From positions 21,309,771 to 21,373,770 of the forward strand of contig CM040434.1 in NCBI GenBank assembly GCA_022702705.1: a DNA stretch of 64,000 nucleotides, read 5' to 3'. Shown here piece after piece: positions 45,440 to 57,898 of the stretch. Positions within the stretch are counted from its first letter, which is position 1; every line of letters starts with the position of its first letter. The position numbers were made by a program, and so were the translations under genes. The stretch comes from Papilionanthe hookeriana x Papilionanthe teres. Taxonomy: Eukaryota; Streptophyta; Magnoliopsida; Asparagales; Orchidaceae. Below the pieces are notes generated by a model. That model had not been told where the DNA came from. It made no database searches and saw nothing but the letters and a program-made list of their open reading frames with translations.

Positions 45440-47420
45440 TCCTAGGGTTGATTGTTATCGTGTTGGTATTGTATTGTGGTCGGGATTGTTGTTGGTGTTG
45501 TGATTATGTGTTATCATTGTTGTATGTTGTATGTTATTGTTGTATTTTGTTTATATGTTATATCATTATTGTATGTTATCGTTTTGTTTTGTTTTTTGTC
45601 TTGTATTATTATTTATTTATGTATTATGTTATTATTATATGTTATTTTATTGTTGTATTTATTTATTATTTTATTATTGTTTATTTTGTTATGTGTTATC
45701 ATTTTAGGTTATTATCGTTATTTATTATTTATGTGTTTTATTATTGTTATTTTTATTATGTGTTGTTTAAACATATTATCTTTTATTTGTAATTAAAATT
45801 ATTATTCATCTTTATTATTTATTTAATTTATTATCTTTATTTAATTCATTATAATTTATTTACTGTATTATCATTTATTTATTTATTAATTGTAATTAAT
45901 TTTATTTAATTAATTGATTGTTATTTATTTGTTTTATTTAATTAATTGATTTTTATTTAATTTATTTATTTTATTTTACTTTACCTTAATATTTATTTAT
46001 TTAAATTATTATCATTAATTTTATTTTAATTTATTTTGTTATTTAATTTAATTTTAATTTAATTTAATTAATTATTATTTACAATTATTATTAATTTAAT
46101 TTAATTTATTTATTTAATTTAATGTAAAGTATTATTGTTTAATTTAATAAAATTTAATTTAATTTGTTTTATTTTATTTAATTTAATTAATTTAATTTGT
46201 TTAGTTTAATTCAATTTATTATTTATTTACATTATTAATTTAATTTATTTAATTTGTTTATTTAATTTATTAAATTTAATTTTTATTATTATTTAATTTA
46301 ATTTAATTTAATATGACTTGATTTGTTTAATTTATTTAATTTAATTTAATTTATTATTATTTACAATTATTATTTAATTTAATTTAATTTAACTTTGTTT
46401 AATTTATTTTATTATTTACAATTATTATTTAATTTAATTTTTATTTATTTTCAAAATTATGTAAATTTTATTTAATTTTAATTTAATTTATTATTTATTT
46501 ACATTAATATTTAATTTAATTTATTTTAATTTATTTAATTTATTTAATTTAATATTTATTTATATAATTGTTTTCGATTTATTTAAATATTATTTAATTC
46601 AATTTGTTTAATTTAATTATTATTTATTTTTTGGTTTTATTTAACTTTAACTATTTAATTTTAATTTAATTTATTATTCATTCATGTTATTTATTTCAAT
46701 TTATGTATATATATATATATGTGTGTGTGTGTGTTATTTATTTTATTATCCTTTATATTCATATCATTTAATATATATTTAAATTATAAGTTATTTTTAT
46801 TTTAATTTATTATTGTTATTATTTAGATGTATATTTAAACTTATTATTTATATCATTTATTTATCATTTATATTATTATTTATTTGATTATAAGGCTTTT
46901 CATTTTCTCTCTCCTTGATTATTCTTTTATTTCTTTTAAGTTATTATCATTTTCATTAAGTTATAATTTATTAAATTTATTATTTACACATATATTTACA
47001 TTTACATTATTTTAAAGAGGCATGACATTTTTATTTGTTTATTTTTATTATTTATTTATTTATAAAGCCCCTTTTTTTTCCTTTCTTTTTAACATTTTCT
47101 CTCCTAAATTATTCTTTCTGTTATTTAAAGTTATTATTATTTATATTAAGTTATTATTTTTTAAAATTATTATTTACATGTATATTTATATTTAGATTAT
47201 TTTAAAAAGAATGATGTTTTTATTTACCTATTTTTATTATTTATTTTACTTATTAATTTACATATATATAATTTACATAGTGTATGTTATATATTATTTT
47301 AGATTTTTTTTTATTTCATTTTCTTCTTTTTATTATTATTATTTCTTTTATTTCCTCTTTATGTTTATTTTCTTTTCTTTTACCTTTATTTCCTTTATGG
47401 TGTATTAAAAATTTTAAATT
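45440..47420. repeat. AT-rich low-complexity expansion in C3
   Basis: Starts with TGTTAT/TATTATTG-type repeats, passes into TTATTTAATTTAATTTA repeats, and includes short TA and GT runs near 46,705-46,732. It accounts for the odd Tyr/Ile/Leu/Cys-rich ORFs in this stretch, which are not genes. Confidence 0.85.
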
Positions 47421-47829
47421 TCATTTTATTTTTTTTAAGGTATTAAAAACTAGGTGAAAAGATTAGGTGGTATTTTTGTAAATATCAAACTAGTTAACTT
47501 AATTAGCTAATAACTTGCATAAAAAGAATAGAAATCCTAAGGCTAAGCATGGAATAGCTTGCATGAAAGAAATCTTAAGACTATACATGGAAATGGCTAA
47601 ATAATTTTGCATAAAAAAAAAAATCCTAAAGCCTAAGCTTGGGAAAGTTTAAATAGCTTGAAGATTTGTGAAAGGGATTAACATATAAATTTTTTTTTTG
47701 AAAAACCTATGAAGGAGAATAAGAAAAAAAATGCATGTATGTGTGATTTAGACTTTTAAATTAAACATAAACATGATGATGAACTTTTCCCTTTAAGAAA
47801 TTTTGAACTAAAAATAAAAGTAGAGAGAA

Positions 47830-48185
47830 GGGGAAGATGTTACCTTGCCTTGGAGAAGCACTTGTTGGAAACCTTGGCTAAGAGATGAAGTGAGTGATTG
47901 TGGCTAGCTTAGAGGGAGGAGAAGGAGAAGAGAGGCTCACGGCTAGAAGGAGTTTGGGGGAGGAATGAGGAAAAATGTGTAAGTGTGTGTGTAAGGGAGT
48001 GTAAGTGAGATTATGAGAGGGATTTTTAGGATGAGGCTCACGGCTAAGGATGAATGGGAGAGTGAGGGAGAGATATGGTGGAGGTGAGGAGGAGTTATGG
48101 TGGAGGTGATGGATGAGGGATGAGGTGGCATGTAGGGTGAGGGAGAGGTGAGGGAGAAGCATGGAGAAGAGATATGGAGGAGGGA
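47830..48185. other. Purine-rich strand-asymmetric stretch in C3 with candidate minus-strand leader
   Basis: About 350 bp that is nearly all A/G plus T on the plus strand (GGAGGTGAGGAGGAG). On the minus strand it reads as a pyrimidine-rich leader ending CTTCTCCAAGGCAAG|GTAACATC, a plausible splice donor (near 47,843) in the position matching the donor in C2. Confidence 0.4.
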
Positions 48186-49817
48186 TATTTTTTTTTATTT
48201 CATTTATTTATTATATTTTTTATTATTATATATATATATATATATTGATTTTAGGGCTGCCATGAGATTAATTTGATTAATTTTGGTTTAATTTAGGTTG
48301 ATTTGAATTATTAGTTCAATTAGGTTCATTTGGGTTTGGGCTAACATAACTTGAGTTTAAGTGAGAATGAGGTCTAGGTGTCTTGACCAATATTGTTCAT
48401 ATGATTGTAATGAAGATCTTTCATGAAGACACAAAGTGGCTTTGAGCTCATTTGGAGGTTTAATTTTGGCATGGATTGGATTTTTGATTATTTTGGACCA
48501 TGTTGGGTTCGGGTCAAATTAGATTGGGTTTGAGTGGGAATGGGGTTCCGAGGTCTTCAGAAATAATGTAGATATGGCTGTCTCGAAAAACTTTCATGAA
48601 GACATAAAATGATTTTGACAAGGTTTAGGGGGTCAATTTGGTGGATTTAGAACATGTTTCCAGCTTGGGTCAAAATGGGGAGGTTTTGGTCCAAAATGGA
48701 TTTTGGGTAATACCTGATCTCAAATTATGGGCAATTGATGATCCAATTAAGTTTAAGGAGGTGTTATAAAGAGTTTTGAATTGAAATTTTGGAGGAATTG
48801 ATTGACATTGGCTCACTTAAGAGTTTTGGATTATTTAGACCAATTTGGGGATTTTGGGTTTCAAGTGGAATTGGATTCAAATGAGGGTCACATTGGGCTT
48901 GAATTTGGTCTAAGTTAATATTGGAGATGTTTAATTTTGGTTTAGAATTGAATTTGATGAAAATTGGGGTCAATTGGATCAAGATTGGGTTTGGTTTAGG
49001 CACCTTTAGGTTAAATGGGCCAAGTTGGGATTTTTGATTGAAAGTGTATTAATTTGGCAAAACTGACCCATAGTGTAGTTGAACAAAATGAAATTGGGGA
49101 TTTTTAGGATTTTCTGGAATTTTTTGAGAATTTTTTCGAATTTCTGGATTTTTGGGCAAACAGGGTATTTTGGGTATTTAGAGGGTATTGGGGGGTATTT
49201 TTGGAAATTTTGGAATTTTTGGTCATGAATGGTCAATTTGAGTGGCAAGGAATATCTTGGAATGATTTTTGAGGAATTTTGGTGAATTTGGGTAATTTTG
49301 GAAATTTTGGGTATTTTAGGGAATTTTGGGAGGCCGGGGGCCAGAAATTGAAACTTTGGAGATTTGAAGGTGGCTTCAAAGTGAGCATGATGTAATGGTT
49401 TAAATTGAGTTATAGATCGAGGGTCACCCTCATTTGGTCCTCTATGTGTTGGTCCTTACCACTTAGTCATAGACTTAGGGCTGGGCTACCCACATGAGTT
49501 TCCAAAGAATTCAGGGTTGAAATTAGGATGTGCAGTGTGTGTATGTTGTGAATGTGAAGTGTATGAGTGGTGAGCTCCAGACCTCCCTCAGGGCAAATCC
49601 TAAGGTCTTACCACCTATAGGAGACTTCCCCTAGGATTCCTTATGCTTGCCTTTTTTCCTACCCAAAGGTGGAGGTGAGGCCTTAAGCATATGAAAACCC
49701 CCTAATGAAGCAAGAAGAGTTTTGAATTTCTATGGGGAGGGTTCCATAACTAGTCCTCTAAGAAAGTCACCAGGAGAGTCCTATGGCTAGACCCTAGGCT
49801 ATTCTAAAGAGAGACTA

Positions 49818-49843
49818 GACCTCAACCAAAAGTGAGGTCAACA
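49818..49843. other. Terminal hairpin of C3
   Basis: GACCTCA (49,818-49,824), an 8-nt loop, TGAGGTC (49,833-49,839), then AACA at the end. Confidence 0.75.
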
Positions 49844-49848
49844 ATACT

Positions 49849-50065
49849 CTCTCCACCGAACCAGATGCATGAGAATGAGGAGCACTGGGATCATTGTGAG
49901 CATTATTTAAAATGTCAAATTGAATATGAAAAAATTTTTAGTACCTCCCTTGTGACTTTCCTGAAGAGCGACCATAGTCTTGAGTTTCCTACATGTCCTC
50001 TGTACCAAGTATTTGAGCACCGAAAGGAAATGGAGTAGGATGATGATGACGAGGATGAGGAGTAG
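49849..50065 (+). pseudogene. Env-like ORF of E2, part after insert C3
   Basis: Continues the frame split by C3: HENEEHWDHCEHYLKCQIEY, FSTSLVTFLKSDHSLEFP, TCPLYQVFEHRKEME, then an acidic stretch ending at a TAG (about 50,063). The layout matches the tails of E0 and E1. Confidence 0.7.
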
Positions 50066-51000
50066 TTTTTATGATTATGTGTTTATGTTCTATGTTAGTC
50101 ATTGAATTTTTCTCTTTTTGTTATGTACTAGACATTGTGTTCTGTTTATTTTATGTGGTGTGAATTTAGTGCTTTTTAGTTTCATTGCACTTTTATTACC
50201 TCTTATATATATTTGTGTGTGTGATAGAAGTTCTTTAATTGATGCTTTACTTGCTGAACTTGATTTTGAAATTTACTTACAGCTACACATACATGCTTTT
50301 GCTTTTAGTACCTCAATTATTTTTATGTTTAGAACCTTGTGATAGATATTTATTCTATTCTCTCTTCATACTTTTTTATATACTACAATGTTTTAAAAAT
50401 AATTTAAAAATTCATGTTTGGGGGGGAGAGAGAAAAACTATTTAAAAACTAAAACTTTATTTGTCCTCAATAAATATATTTAAAATTATTTTAAGCATAA
50501 CATGTGGTATTTGGTGTTATTTTTAGAGAGGTAAATTTTTAATTTTATGAATGTTATATAAGCTTAAGGAAAAATTTTATTAATTAAAGACAATTCCATA
50601 GTTAAGAAATTTGGTATGAAAGGATAAGAACTATGCTTTTACTATTCAGAGTATGAAAAATTCTATTTTTGAAACACTATGGATCTTGAATAAACTCTTA
50701 AAAAAGAATTAGAGACTCTATAAAAAATCATTTTTGTACTAATATACATTATCAAGTAAAGAAATGTGAGATGTTTTTAACTTTAGGAGGAGGATAGTGA
50801 TGTTCAAAATTACTAATGGTTATCCAAATATAATAATCCTCACATAAAAAGAAAAATAAAAAGAAAAAGAAAAGAAAAAAGAAAAAATATATATATGTGA
50901 GGAGAAGCTTGAGAAGATGCCTAATTAAAAATTGGCTTCACTTGATTTATCTTAATGGAAGAAACTTATTTACATTTCTAAACTTATTATTAATGTTAAA
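50066..51000 (+). other. 3' untranslated region of E2
   Basis: Holds a G-rich tract CATGTTTGGGGGGGAGAGAG (about 50,413), AAAAG-rich DNA (50,849-50,886) and the block GTGAGGAGAAGCTTGAGAAG (50,897), all collinear with 600-1580 in E0. No 3' LTR follows; the sequence passes into element E4. Confidence 0.65.
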
Positions 51001-51163
51001 TGTATTAGTCAATTTTTTTTTAACTTTCAGTTATTTCCTTTTTATATATTTTTTATATTAAATTTAATTTAAATATATTTTATACAAAATGAGAACTTAA
51101 ATAAGAGAAATAACACAAAAAAATTCCTAAAATAAAAATTTTAATTCAAAAAGTTCCATTGCT

Positions 51164-51180
51164 TCCCTGGCAACGACGCA
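51164..51180 (-). promoter_or_regulatory. Primer-binding site of element E4 (tRNA-Asp type, degraded)
   Basis: The plus strand TCCCTGGCAACGACGCA corresponds to the reverse complement of the Athila primer site with two substitutions and a missing base. It lies 12 bp from the LTR end at 51,193 and shows that a minus-strand element starts here. Confidence 0.75.
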
Positions 51181-51192
51181 AAAAGCTTAACG

Positions 51193-52028
51193 TGACCAGC
51201 AATTATGCAATTAATTACTATCCAAAAGATGCCCAAAAACATGAAACAATTTATATTTAGTGTCTACTGTGCATAAATTATATGTTATAGAATTTAAAAT
51301 TAGATTAATAGTTTACACAATATGAGTACTGTGAAAGTATATTTATCATTTCAAGTAATATAAGATTTTCTTTAAAACCCAGTATCGGTCTACAGGGAAG
51401 GTGAAACTTTTTTTATCAACTTAGAAAACTCAAATTAAACTCCAAACAATTATCTAGGAAATATGGTAGCAAACGTATGTGTAAAATGAAGTTACTAAAT
51501 TCCTACAAATTTAGTTTCAAAGCCTACAAAATATAAAGTGTTTCCAATCTAGTTTTATGAAGAAGAGCTCAAATTATGTTAAAATTCTTTTGCCTTCAAA
51601 ATAGATCATAATCAGTGTAGGAATCAAATGTTTAAAGGTTAAAATGTAGTTTTGTGACAAGTAGAAGCAATCCTATTATTTACACACTCCTGAGTGCATG
51701 AAGAACATTGGCTAATCTAAAGATAACTTCCAAAATCTCTCAAGTTATGCTGAGTAGGTTCTAGCCTCTCACTTTCTGATTACCCATAGGATTAACTGGT
51801 CATAAGGTTCTAAACTCTAGATCAAATGGGAAAGAATATAGTATTTCATCCTAAAAACACCTATTATATGCCCATCAAAACTTATCTCCCTATTTATTTG
51901 AACTAAGCCATGGATTACCTTCTCACACATGAAATTAATGTGATTCTTACTAGTTGAGGAACACAGAGCCCTCTCAGGTCATTATAGATTTACAACAAAT
52001 TTTAACATTCCAATTTGCCAGGTTGAAG
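51193..52028 (-). repeat. LTR of Athila-like element E4, interrupted by C4
   Basis: The plus strand starts TGACCAGC (minus-strand LTR end GGTCA). The reversed block TCAAGTAATATAAGATTTTC near 51,353 and GAAGAACATTGGCTAATC near 51,701 correspond to blocks in the 33,621-35,476 LTR in the same orientation. C4 interrupts it at 52,029; the rest of the LTR and element is not in the window. Internal DNA left of the primer site (51,001-51,163) is only a stub. Confidence 0.75.
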
Positions 52029-54535
52029 TGTCGGTCATAAAATTGGGATATTCTAATTGTTTTTTGAAATATATTTTTAAATTAATACATATATATATAA
52101 TTATGAAAAGTAGCATTTTAACTCTGAAAAAAAGAGACTAAACCAATCTCATTTATTTAATTATTCAAACAATCGAGCACAACACCATGAGCGATGCGCC
52201 TATCTATAGTGTGGAATGTGTGGCTCGATTACATAAACTAAAGAGCTTATGGAATTCATTTTGGTCTGTGAAACTTTATGTTGATCGAAAATTTCCCCTA
52301 TCTAATATAAAATATTAGATATGGTTTATATGACATGGATTCTAAATGCATGTAGAAAATGTTGTAAGGTAAATAAGAAAATTCGAGTACATAAAATGTA
52401 AATGCATATGTGGACCTCCACTACTACTACATGGTTACTATCATAAAGCATAATATATTTGCTAGAAATTTAAATAAGCTGTGGAAAAAGAAAGTAGGAA
52501 AGTCTAATGCACATAAGTAGCAAAAAAAGTCATAGCAAAATCGAACTGACAAAGCAAAAAAATCCATAGTCACATAGGAAAGATCGGGACTTGGTGTAAG
52601 ACATTGGTAAACTTAGGGCCCGGAAGTGGCTAGTCCTTAACATCAATCCAAGTGACTAACCATGGACCTTTATAAGTTTTTAATTTTTTTTATTTTCATG
52701 CTTTTAGAATTTATTTCAGCAAGTGAAAAGTGGTTATGTCATAAAGAGTTTGTTGTTAAACTGTTTTTTAAGGTAGTATAGTCCACAGGTTAATTACTTT
52801 AATCAAGCTATGACTAATGGCAACCTAAGAGTATCATAACAACAATCCCACCAAGAGTCGGTGAATAGTATCATCGATCCTTATCCTCTCCCCTCATGAA
52901 ATGTCCCTGAGTTAGGAGATACTATTCTAAAAATCTCACTTCATATCCCTCATTAAGCACACATTAGCATTATCATCATTGCCCTAGCCACCAAGTCTCA
53001 GACTTACAACAGTTTGATGATCCATATGTGGAAAAAATAAATAACCCAATTGCTTACAAGGATTTAAATACCTTATAGAAGACTTAAATCCTTAAGCTTT
53101 GGGTTGTAAATGTACGATAAGTAGCTTTAGGGTTTTTTTTATTGATTTGGGTGGATTATGGGGTTCAGATTCATAACTTGGTCGATCCCTATACTTTTGT
53201 TTAAGGATGATTTTCTTCATCAAAACATAATAAGTTCAAATGTCCTTCAAAATATCTAAAAGATTGCAAAAGTGTTCGGGTCATAACCTTAAACAACTTT
53301 TAAAACCTTCTGAATCATTTGAAGTTCATTTGATCTTACCATGTTGTTGAATTAGTCATCTAATTTAAGACTTAGTTGTGATGTTTTTTTTATATGTACT
53401 AAATGAACCTTAATGTTTTAATTATCCCATGAGCAGGGTAACCAAACATTCACTTCATGTTTTATTTAGGAATAGAGGCAAATGGTGTTATTAAAGAGGT
53501 CGTGCTCTTTTAATTGGGGTCAGGCTTGTAGTGCTTTAAGGGTGTTTGTAGTTGATTATGTTTCTTTTCTAAACCGTATTAATCAAGTTTAGATCAAACC
53601 CAATTCATTATTAAGCCTATAAGTTCTTGTGAATAAATCTATAATAATTGAAAGTGTTGGATTAAATGGATTTCATTCTTATTAAAACATTATAATTTAT
53701 TGCTCAATCTTTGATTAGGGGCTTCAAATCAGTGAGCTATTATCTTCATAACCCACTCTTACTTTAGGATCTCCTAATTAAATTTACTTCCAAATCACAA
53801 TAATTTAGGAAATTACAATTTTATCCTTTTGTGAAGGAGCGATGAGTTTGTTTCTACCTTTTATCTCCTTACATTTTAATCATCTAAGAGAGTTCATTGT
53901 GATCAGCATTGCCCATTTTCTCTTTAGTTTTACCTAAAATTTAATCAGGGCTACGAATTCCATAATCACCATTTTACTCCTACGACTTTCCACTACATAA
54001 TTCTTTAAATTTAGCTCAAATGACAGTGAAATTTTATTGTTACCCCAATCATGGGTCAACTAAATATTAGAGGAGAAATTATAATTTTGTGATTTTTTAT
54101 TTAATTTATAATAATTATTTTAACTAAAAAATATGGAATTTTAATGTTAATTAATTTAACTAACTGAAACAAATCATATGTCCTTAAGAAAATTATTAGA
54201 GGTTCACCTAAAAGAGAGGACCTCTAAGAATAATTTTGGTAAATTTTTTAATTATATTTTTATATTTTATAATTTTTAGTTGGTTTTAAGTGATAATTAG
54301 AAAATATGTTTTTATTTAAAAAGTTTATTTTTAGATTTTTCATAAGTCCCTTCAGAATCAGATATCCTAGAGAAACTTACCTTATATTTTTGTGATGTTT
54401 ATTTCTTCATAATTATTTTATTCAAAATCAAGAAAGATACAAAAATTAGCTCAAAATGAACATTTTATTTTAACCTAAATTTTATTTTTATTAGTTTCTT
54501 TTAGTCTTATGGAACACTTCAAACCACTTCTTATA
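52029..54535. mobile_element. Insert C4: truncated fourth copy of the C family
   Basis: Begins TGTCGGTCAT. The stretch 52,130-52,340 (AACCAATCTCATTTATT, CAATCGAGCACAACACC, GCTCGATTACATAAACTAAA, TAATATAAAATATTAGATATG) follows C2 14,650-14,870 in order. It is more diverged than C2 and C3. It lacks the terminal hairpin and ends where segment B begins (54,536), so its right part was lost. No coding content is visible. Confidence 0.65.
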
Positions 54536-57029
54536 TGTCTATGCCTATTATAATTATTGATTCTATTATTTTGAAGCTTCACTTTGTCGAACCTTTCAAG
54601 TGTTTTCTTCTTAAGTTAAAATTAAATAAAAACTGAAAAAAATTGTATAAGTCTAGTAATGTTATGCATATTTCACTTCTTGAAGGCCTTGAAATTTATA
54701 TGTCCCATTAAATATTGATAGACTCAGATTGAGTTAACTTCCTCGATGATAATAATTATCTTAGCGTTAGAATTTAAGGCACATCACTTTCTCTTATCAC
54801 AAAAAGGTCTTCTTTTTTTAGCCTTTCCTAAATGTTTTGTGTATGAATACAAATATTCAAACTAAAAGAACAACCTAGAAAAAGCTTAATCCCATTTATT
54901 AATAAAAAAACATAGTTTTATGATAGTTTAAAGGACAATTGATCTTCTTATCGTTGTTCTTTCCATCATTCCTCCTTTGGATATGTTTAAGAAGTGCTCA
55001 AAATTTTATTCCATCTTGAGTGAATCTCCTAAAACAAACATTCTTGAAAATTATTATGAACTCTAAAGTTAAATAGGATCCACTCAATTATTGAAAGTTT
55101 TTAAGGAGATTATTTCTCTTATTACCCCTTTAAGGAATCTATACATATATTTAAAATAAACATCGTCAAAATTAAATTAGATAGAAAAAAATATGTTGAT
55201 ACAATTCATGATTCTTAAGATCATTATATTATGATTATATCTATTATCAACAAATACTTTTATATTTTGACATAATTTATTTTTCCTACTGCCTTATTCA
55301 ATCAAAAGAATAGAAGTTTGAATATTTGTGCGGTCCACAAATACACACATGCATATATATTAATATGGAGACTCACTGAGTATGGTTTCTTTCCTTATCA
55401 TTAATAATTTGGTTTCAATTTTATGCATCATAGTAGGCTTAAAGTCTTTATAGGCTTAGACATTCCTTCATTCATTGGTAGCTTTACACATTTTTCATTT
55501 AGGGGAGTGTTGGGATCATCCACCTTTTGTCTTTGAACCTCTCACTTAGCATAAATTGTTGAGCGAGGTTCTGAGTTTCACATTTTAATTCAAAATTTCT
55601 ATTAAAATCCCTCGACAAAAATTTTGAAACCTCATGATAGATATGAACTCTTTGTGGGATCAACCTTATTAAGATAGGGTTTGATACCCCTCCCTTCTAA
55701 AATTTTTTTTCTAAATTAGTCCTCACTCCAAAGTCTAAATCAATATTTAAAATTTTTCTAAATTCATTGGTCTTTTAATACCCAAATATGACAAATACAG
55801 TTCCTAAAAACCTTTTTAAAGTTAAATCTAAAAATTAATCTCATCAAATTTTGGAATTTTAATTTTTTCCAAATTTATGTATAAATCATTCAAAATCAAA
55901 TACTTTGAGCACAAGTCTCTTATCGAGTCTGAATTTGGTCAAATGAAACATAAGAACTAATCAATCTTTTTGCAAAATCTAAATCCATATCAAATCCTCT
56001 AATTCAATCATATGTTTATACAAATTGCAGTTGTGAGCCTATCACATAACTCAGTGTATATCGAGTTAAGATATTAAACCATCAAATGTAATATTTGTGA
56101 TGTTTAAATCATCTAAATCTAAATCTAATCATAATTGATATGTTTAAAGAATCACACTATATTTGTAATTCAGTCAATGGAAAATGTTGTGAAGGTTGAT
56201 ATTTCATTTAGAAAGAGCCATAACTTGGCCATTAATCAGACGAATCCTTTTAATGATGTGTACATGATTAAGTTTTGCATGCAGTTAAAAAAACTCAAGA
56301 TGATTTTGAACGTGCTAATTTTAACTTTAGCCATCCACATATTGTGTTTAAAATACTTATCATGTTGTTGTGCATTTATGATGTCGAAAGATAACTCGTC
56401 CCGTTTTTCTATCCCCCTTCATGCATCCACATTCCATTACTACTTATATAATTCACTTGCTTTCATTTTTAATGCATGCCCATGTGCTCATGTTCCATTA
56501 ATTCATTGATCAATATGCTTACCACTCATTTCATTCTTACAATCAAGCTACTCTCACCAACTCATCATCTCCTAAATCTTAACTAATTTTAATCATCTTT
56601 TTGGTTGTATGCTCTAAGGGTCACAATATTTCATTCAATTCGACCATTGTCTATGCTTATTATAGTTATTGATTCTACTATCCTTGAAGCCTCACTTTGT
56701 TGAACCTTTAAGTGTTTTCTTCCCAATTTAAATCCATTAAATCAAACTAATAGTTGAACTTATTAAATATAAAAAAATAAATGAAATGTGAGAAAGTTAG
56801 CTTTAACATGTTGTCGGGTTTATCTAAACTATTTCTGACATTTGGGTGGATTTACGTTATATCAATAGCTAGATCCTATTAAAAATCTCATAAGTGTCAT
56901 AAAACAAATATGAATCACCATCCTCATTTCTCATCCAAATATTCAACACATTTTTGACAAACACGAATCTTTATTTTCTTTTAATCCTTGCCCTCTGAAT
57001 CTTTCACATCGCGTAAATATTGTTAGGTG

Positions 57030-57271
57030 TAAGGGTCTGTTTGGTGCAGCAATCTGCTGATAAGCAGATTATCCTGATAATCTGATAATCTGCAGATTAT
57101 TTGGATAAGCTGGCTTGCTGTTTGGGGGAGCTTATTCAGAACAGCTTATTTGCAGCTGTTGCTGGATTAATGACCAAACTGCCCCTGAAAGTTGTTTACT
57201 GTTTGGGGGAGCTTATTCAGAACAGCTTATTTGAAACAAAAATGAAGACTCAAATTACTACGGACCACTTA
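57030..57271. mobile_element. MITE-like element (segment B copy)
   Basis: Same element as 12,496-12,743, with TAAGGGTCTGTT at the left and CGGACCACTTA at the right. Some central AATCTGC repeat units are lost or gained relative to segment A. Confidence 0.5.
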
Positions 57272-57893
57272 AAAAAAATGAATATAGAGTCGCATGTATC
57301 AAAAGAAGGGAGGAATCACTCCCTGATAATGGATGCTAAAGGATTCATTTCTTTATTATCAACCATCTAAAATACAACCTAAGCCTACAATTTATGATAG
57401 CAATCGTAAAATCATGAACTTTCTAACCCTATCAAAATTAATAAGACACGACATAATGATAATGCTACTCACGTTTGATCCCTTCTCTTCTACAAGAGTG
57501 AGGTTGCTTCAATCCTTCAAGTTTTGACGCTTTATTCTACTTGTCTATTTTAAGTGAGCCCATCCACTTTCTTTGTCATGGGTTTTCATTTTTTTTCTTT
57601 ACTGGTCACCTAATGTAACAATGCAATGGAAAGTCTATTTAAAATGTCAAAAACGAACTTGAACCTCCTCCAATTAAAGTGTCTTCAATGAAGATCGTCA
57701 ATTGAGGGCTACTAAGAAAAGCAAACACCCAAACTATCTTTAGGAAAAATTATGCTACTACTAAGGCCTATTTCATATGGAGCTTCAACTACAAAAATCA
57801 TAAATTGAAAAAAACAAAAATCAAAATATGCTAATTCAGAGTTTATAAAAATCCATCAAAGAGCATGACCGTATTCGCTCGCTGAAAAGTTTT

Positions 57894-57898
57894 GGTTG
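57894..57898. other. Empty target site of the solo LTR
   Basis: A single GGTTG within AAAAGTTTTGGTTGCCAAG. Segment A has the same flanks with GGTTG duplicated around the LTR. Confidence 0.9.

Larger units (their letters stand above)
43154..49843. mobile_element. Insert C3: 6.7 kb coding-free LTR-like unit
   Basis: Starts TGTCGGCAT and ends GAGGTCAACA, with perfect ATACT duplications in the env-like ORF of E2. Its first 1.6 kb is collinear with C2 (TCGCCTACAGAAATTGTCGG; GAGCACCGCATCACAAACCG; TTAGGGCTTAATCTGCAT; the 30-bp block). Its last 1.5 kb matches the end of C2. The middle differs: a TGTTAT-rich and then AATTTATTT-rich expansion (45,440-47,420) and a purine-rich stretch (47,830-48,185). 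No protein motif of any retroelement is present. Confidence 0.82.

Noticed and set aside
45448..45796. Two overlapping 114-codon ORFs rich in Tyr, Ile, Leu and Cys
   Set aside because: Both read through low-complexity TTAT/TGTTAT repeats in two frames at once; no start context or domain.
47878..48162. Pro/Ser/His-rich minus-strand ORFs
   Set aside because: They are translations of a pyrimidine-rich stretch, open in two frames, with no conserved domain.
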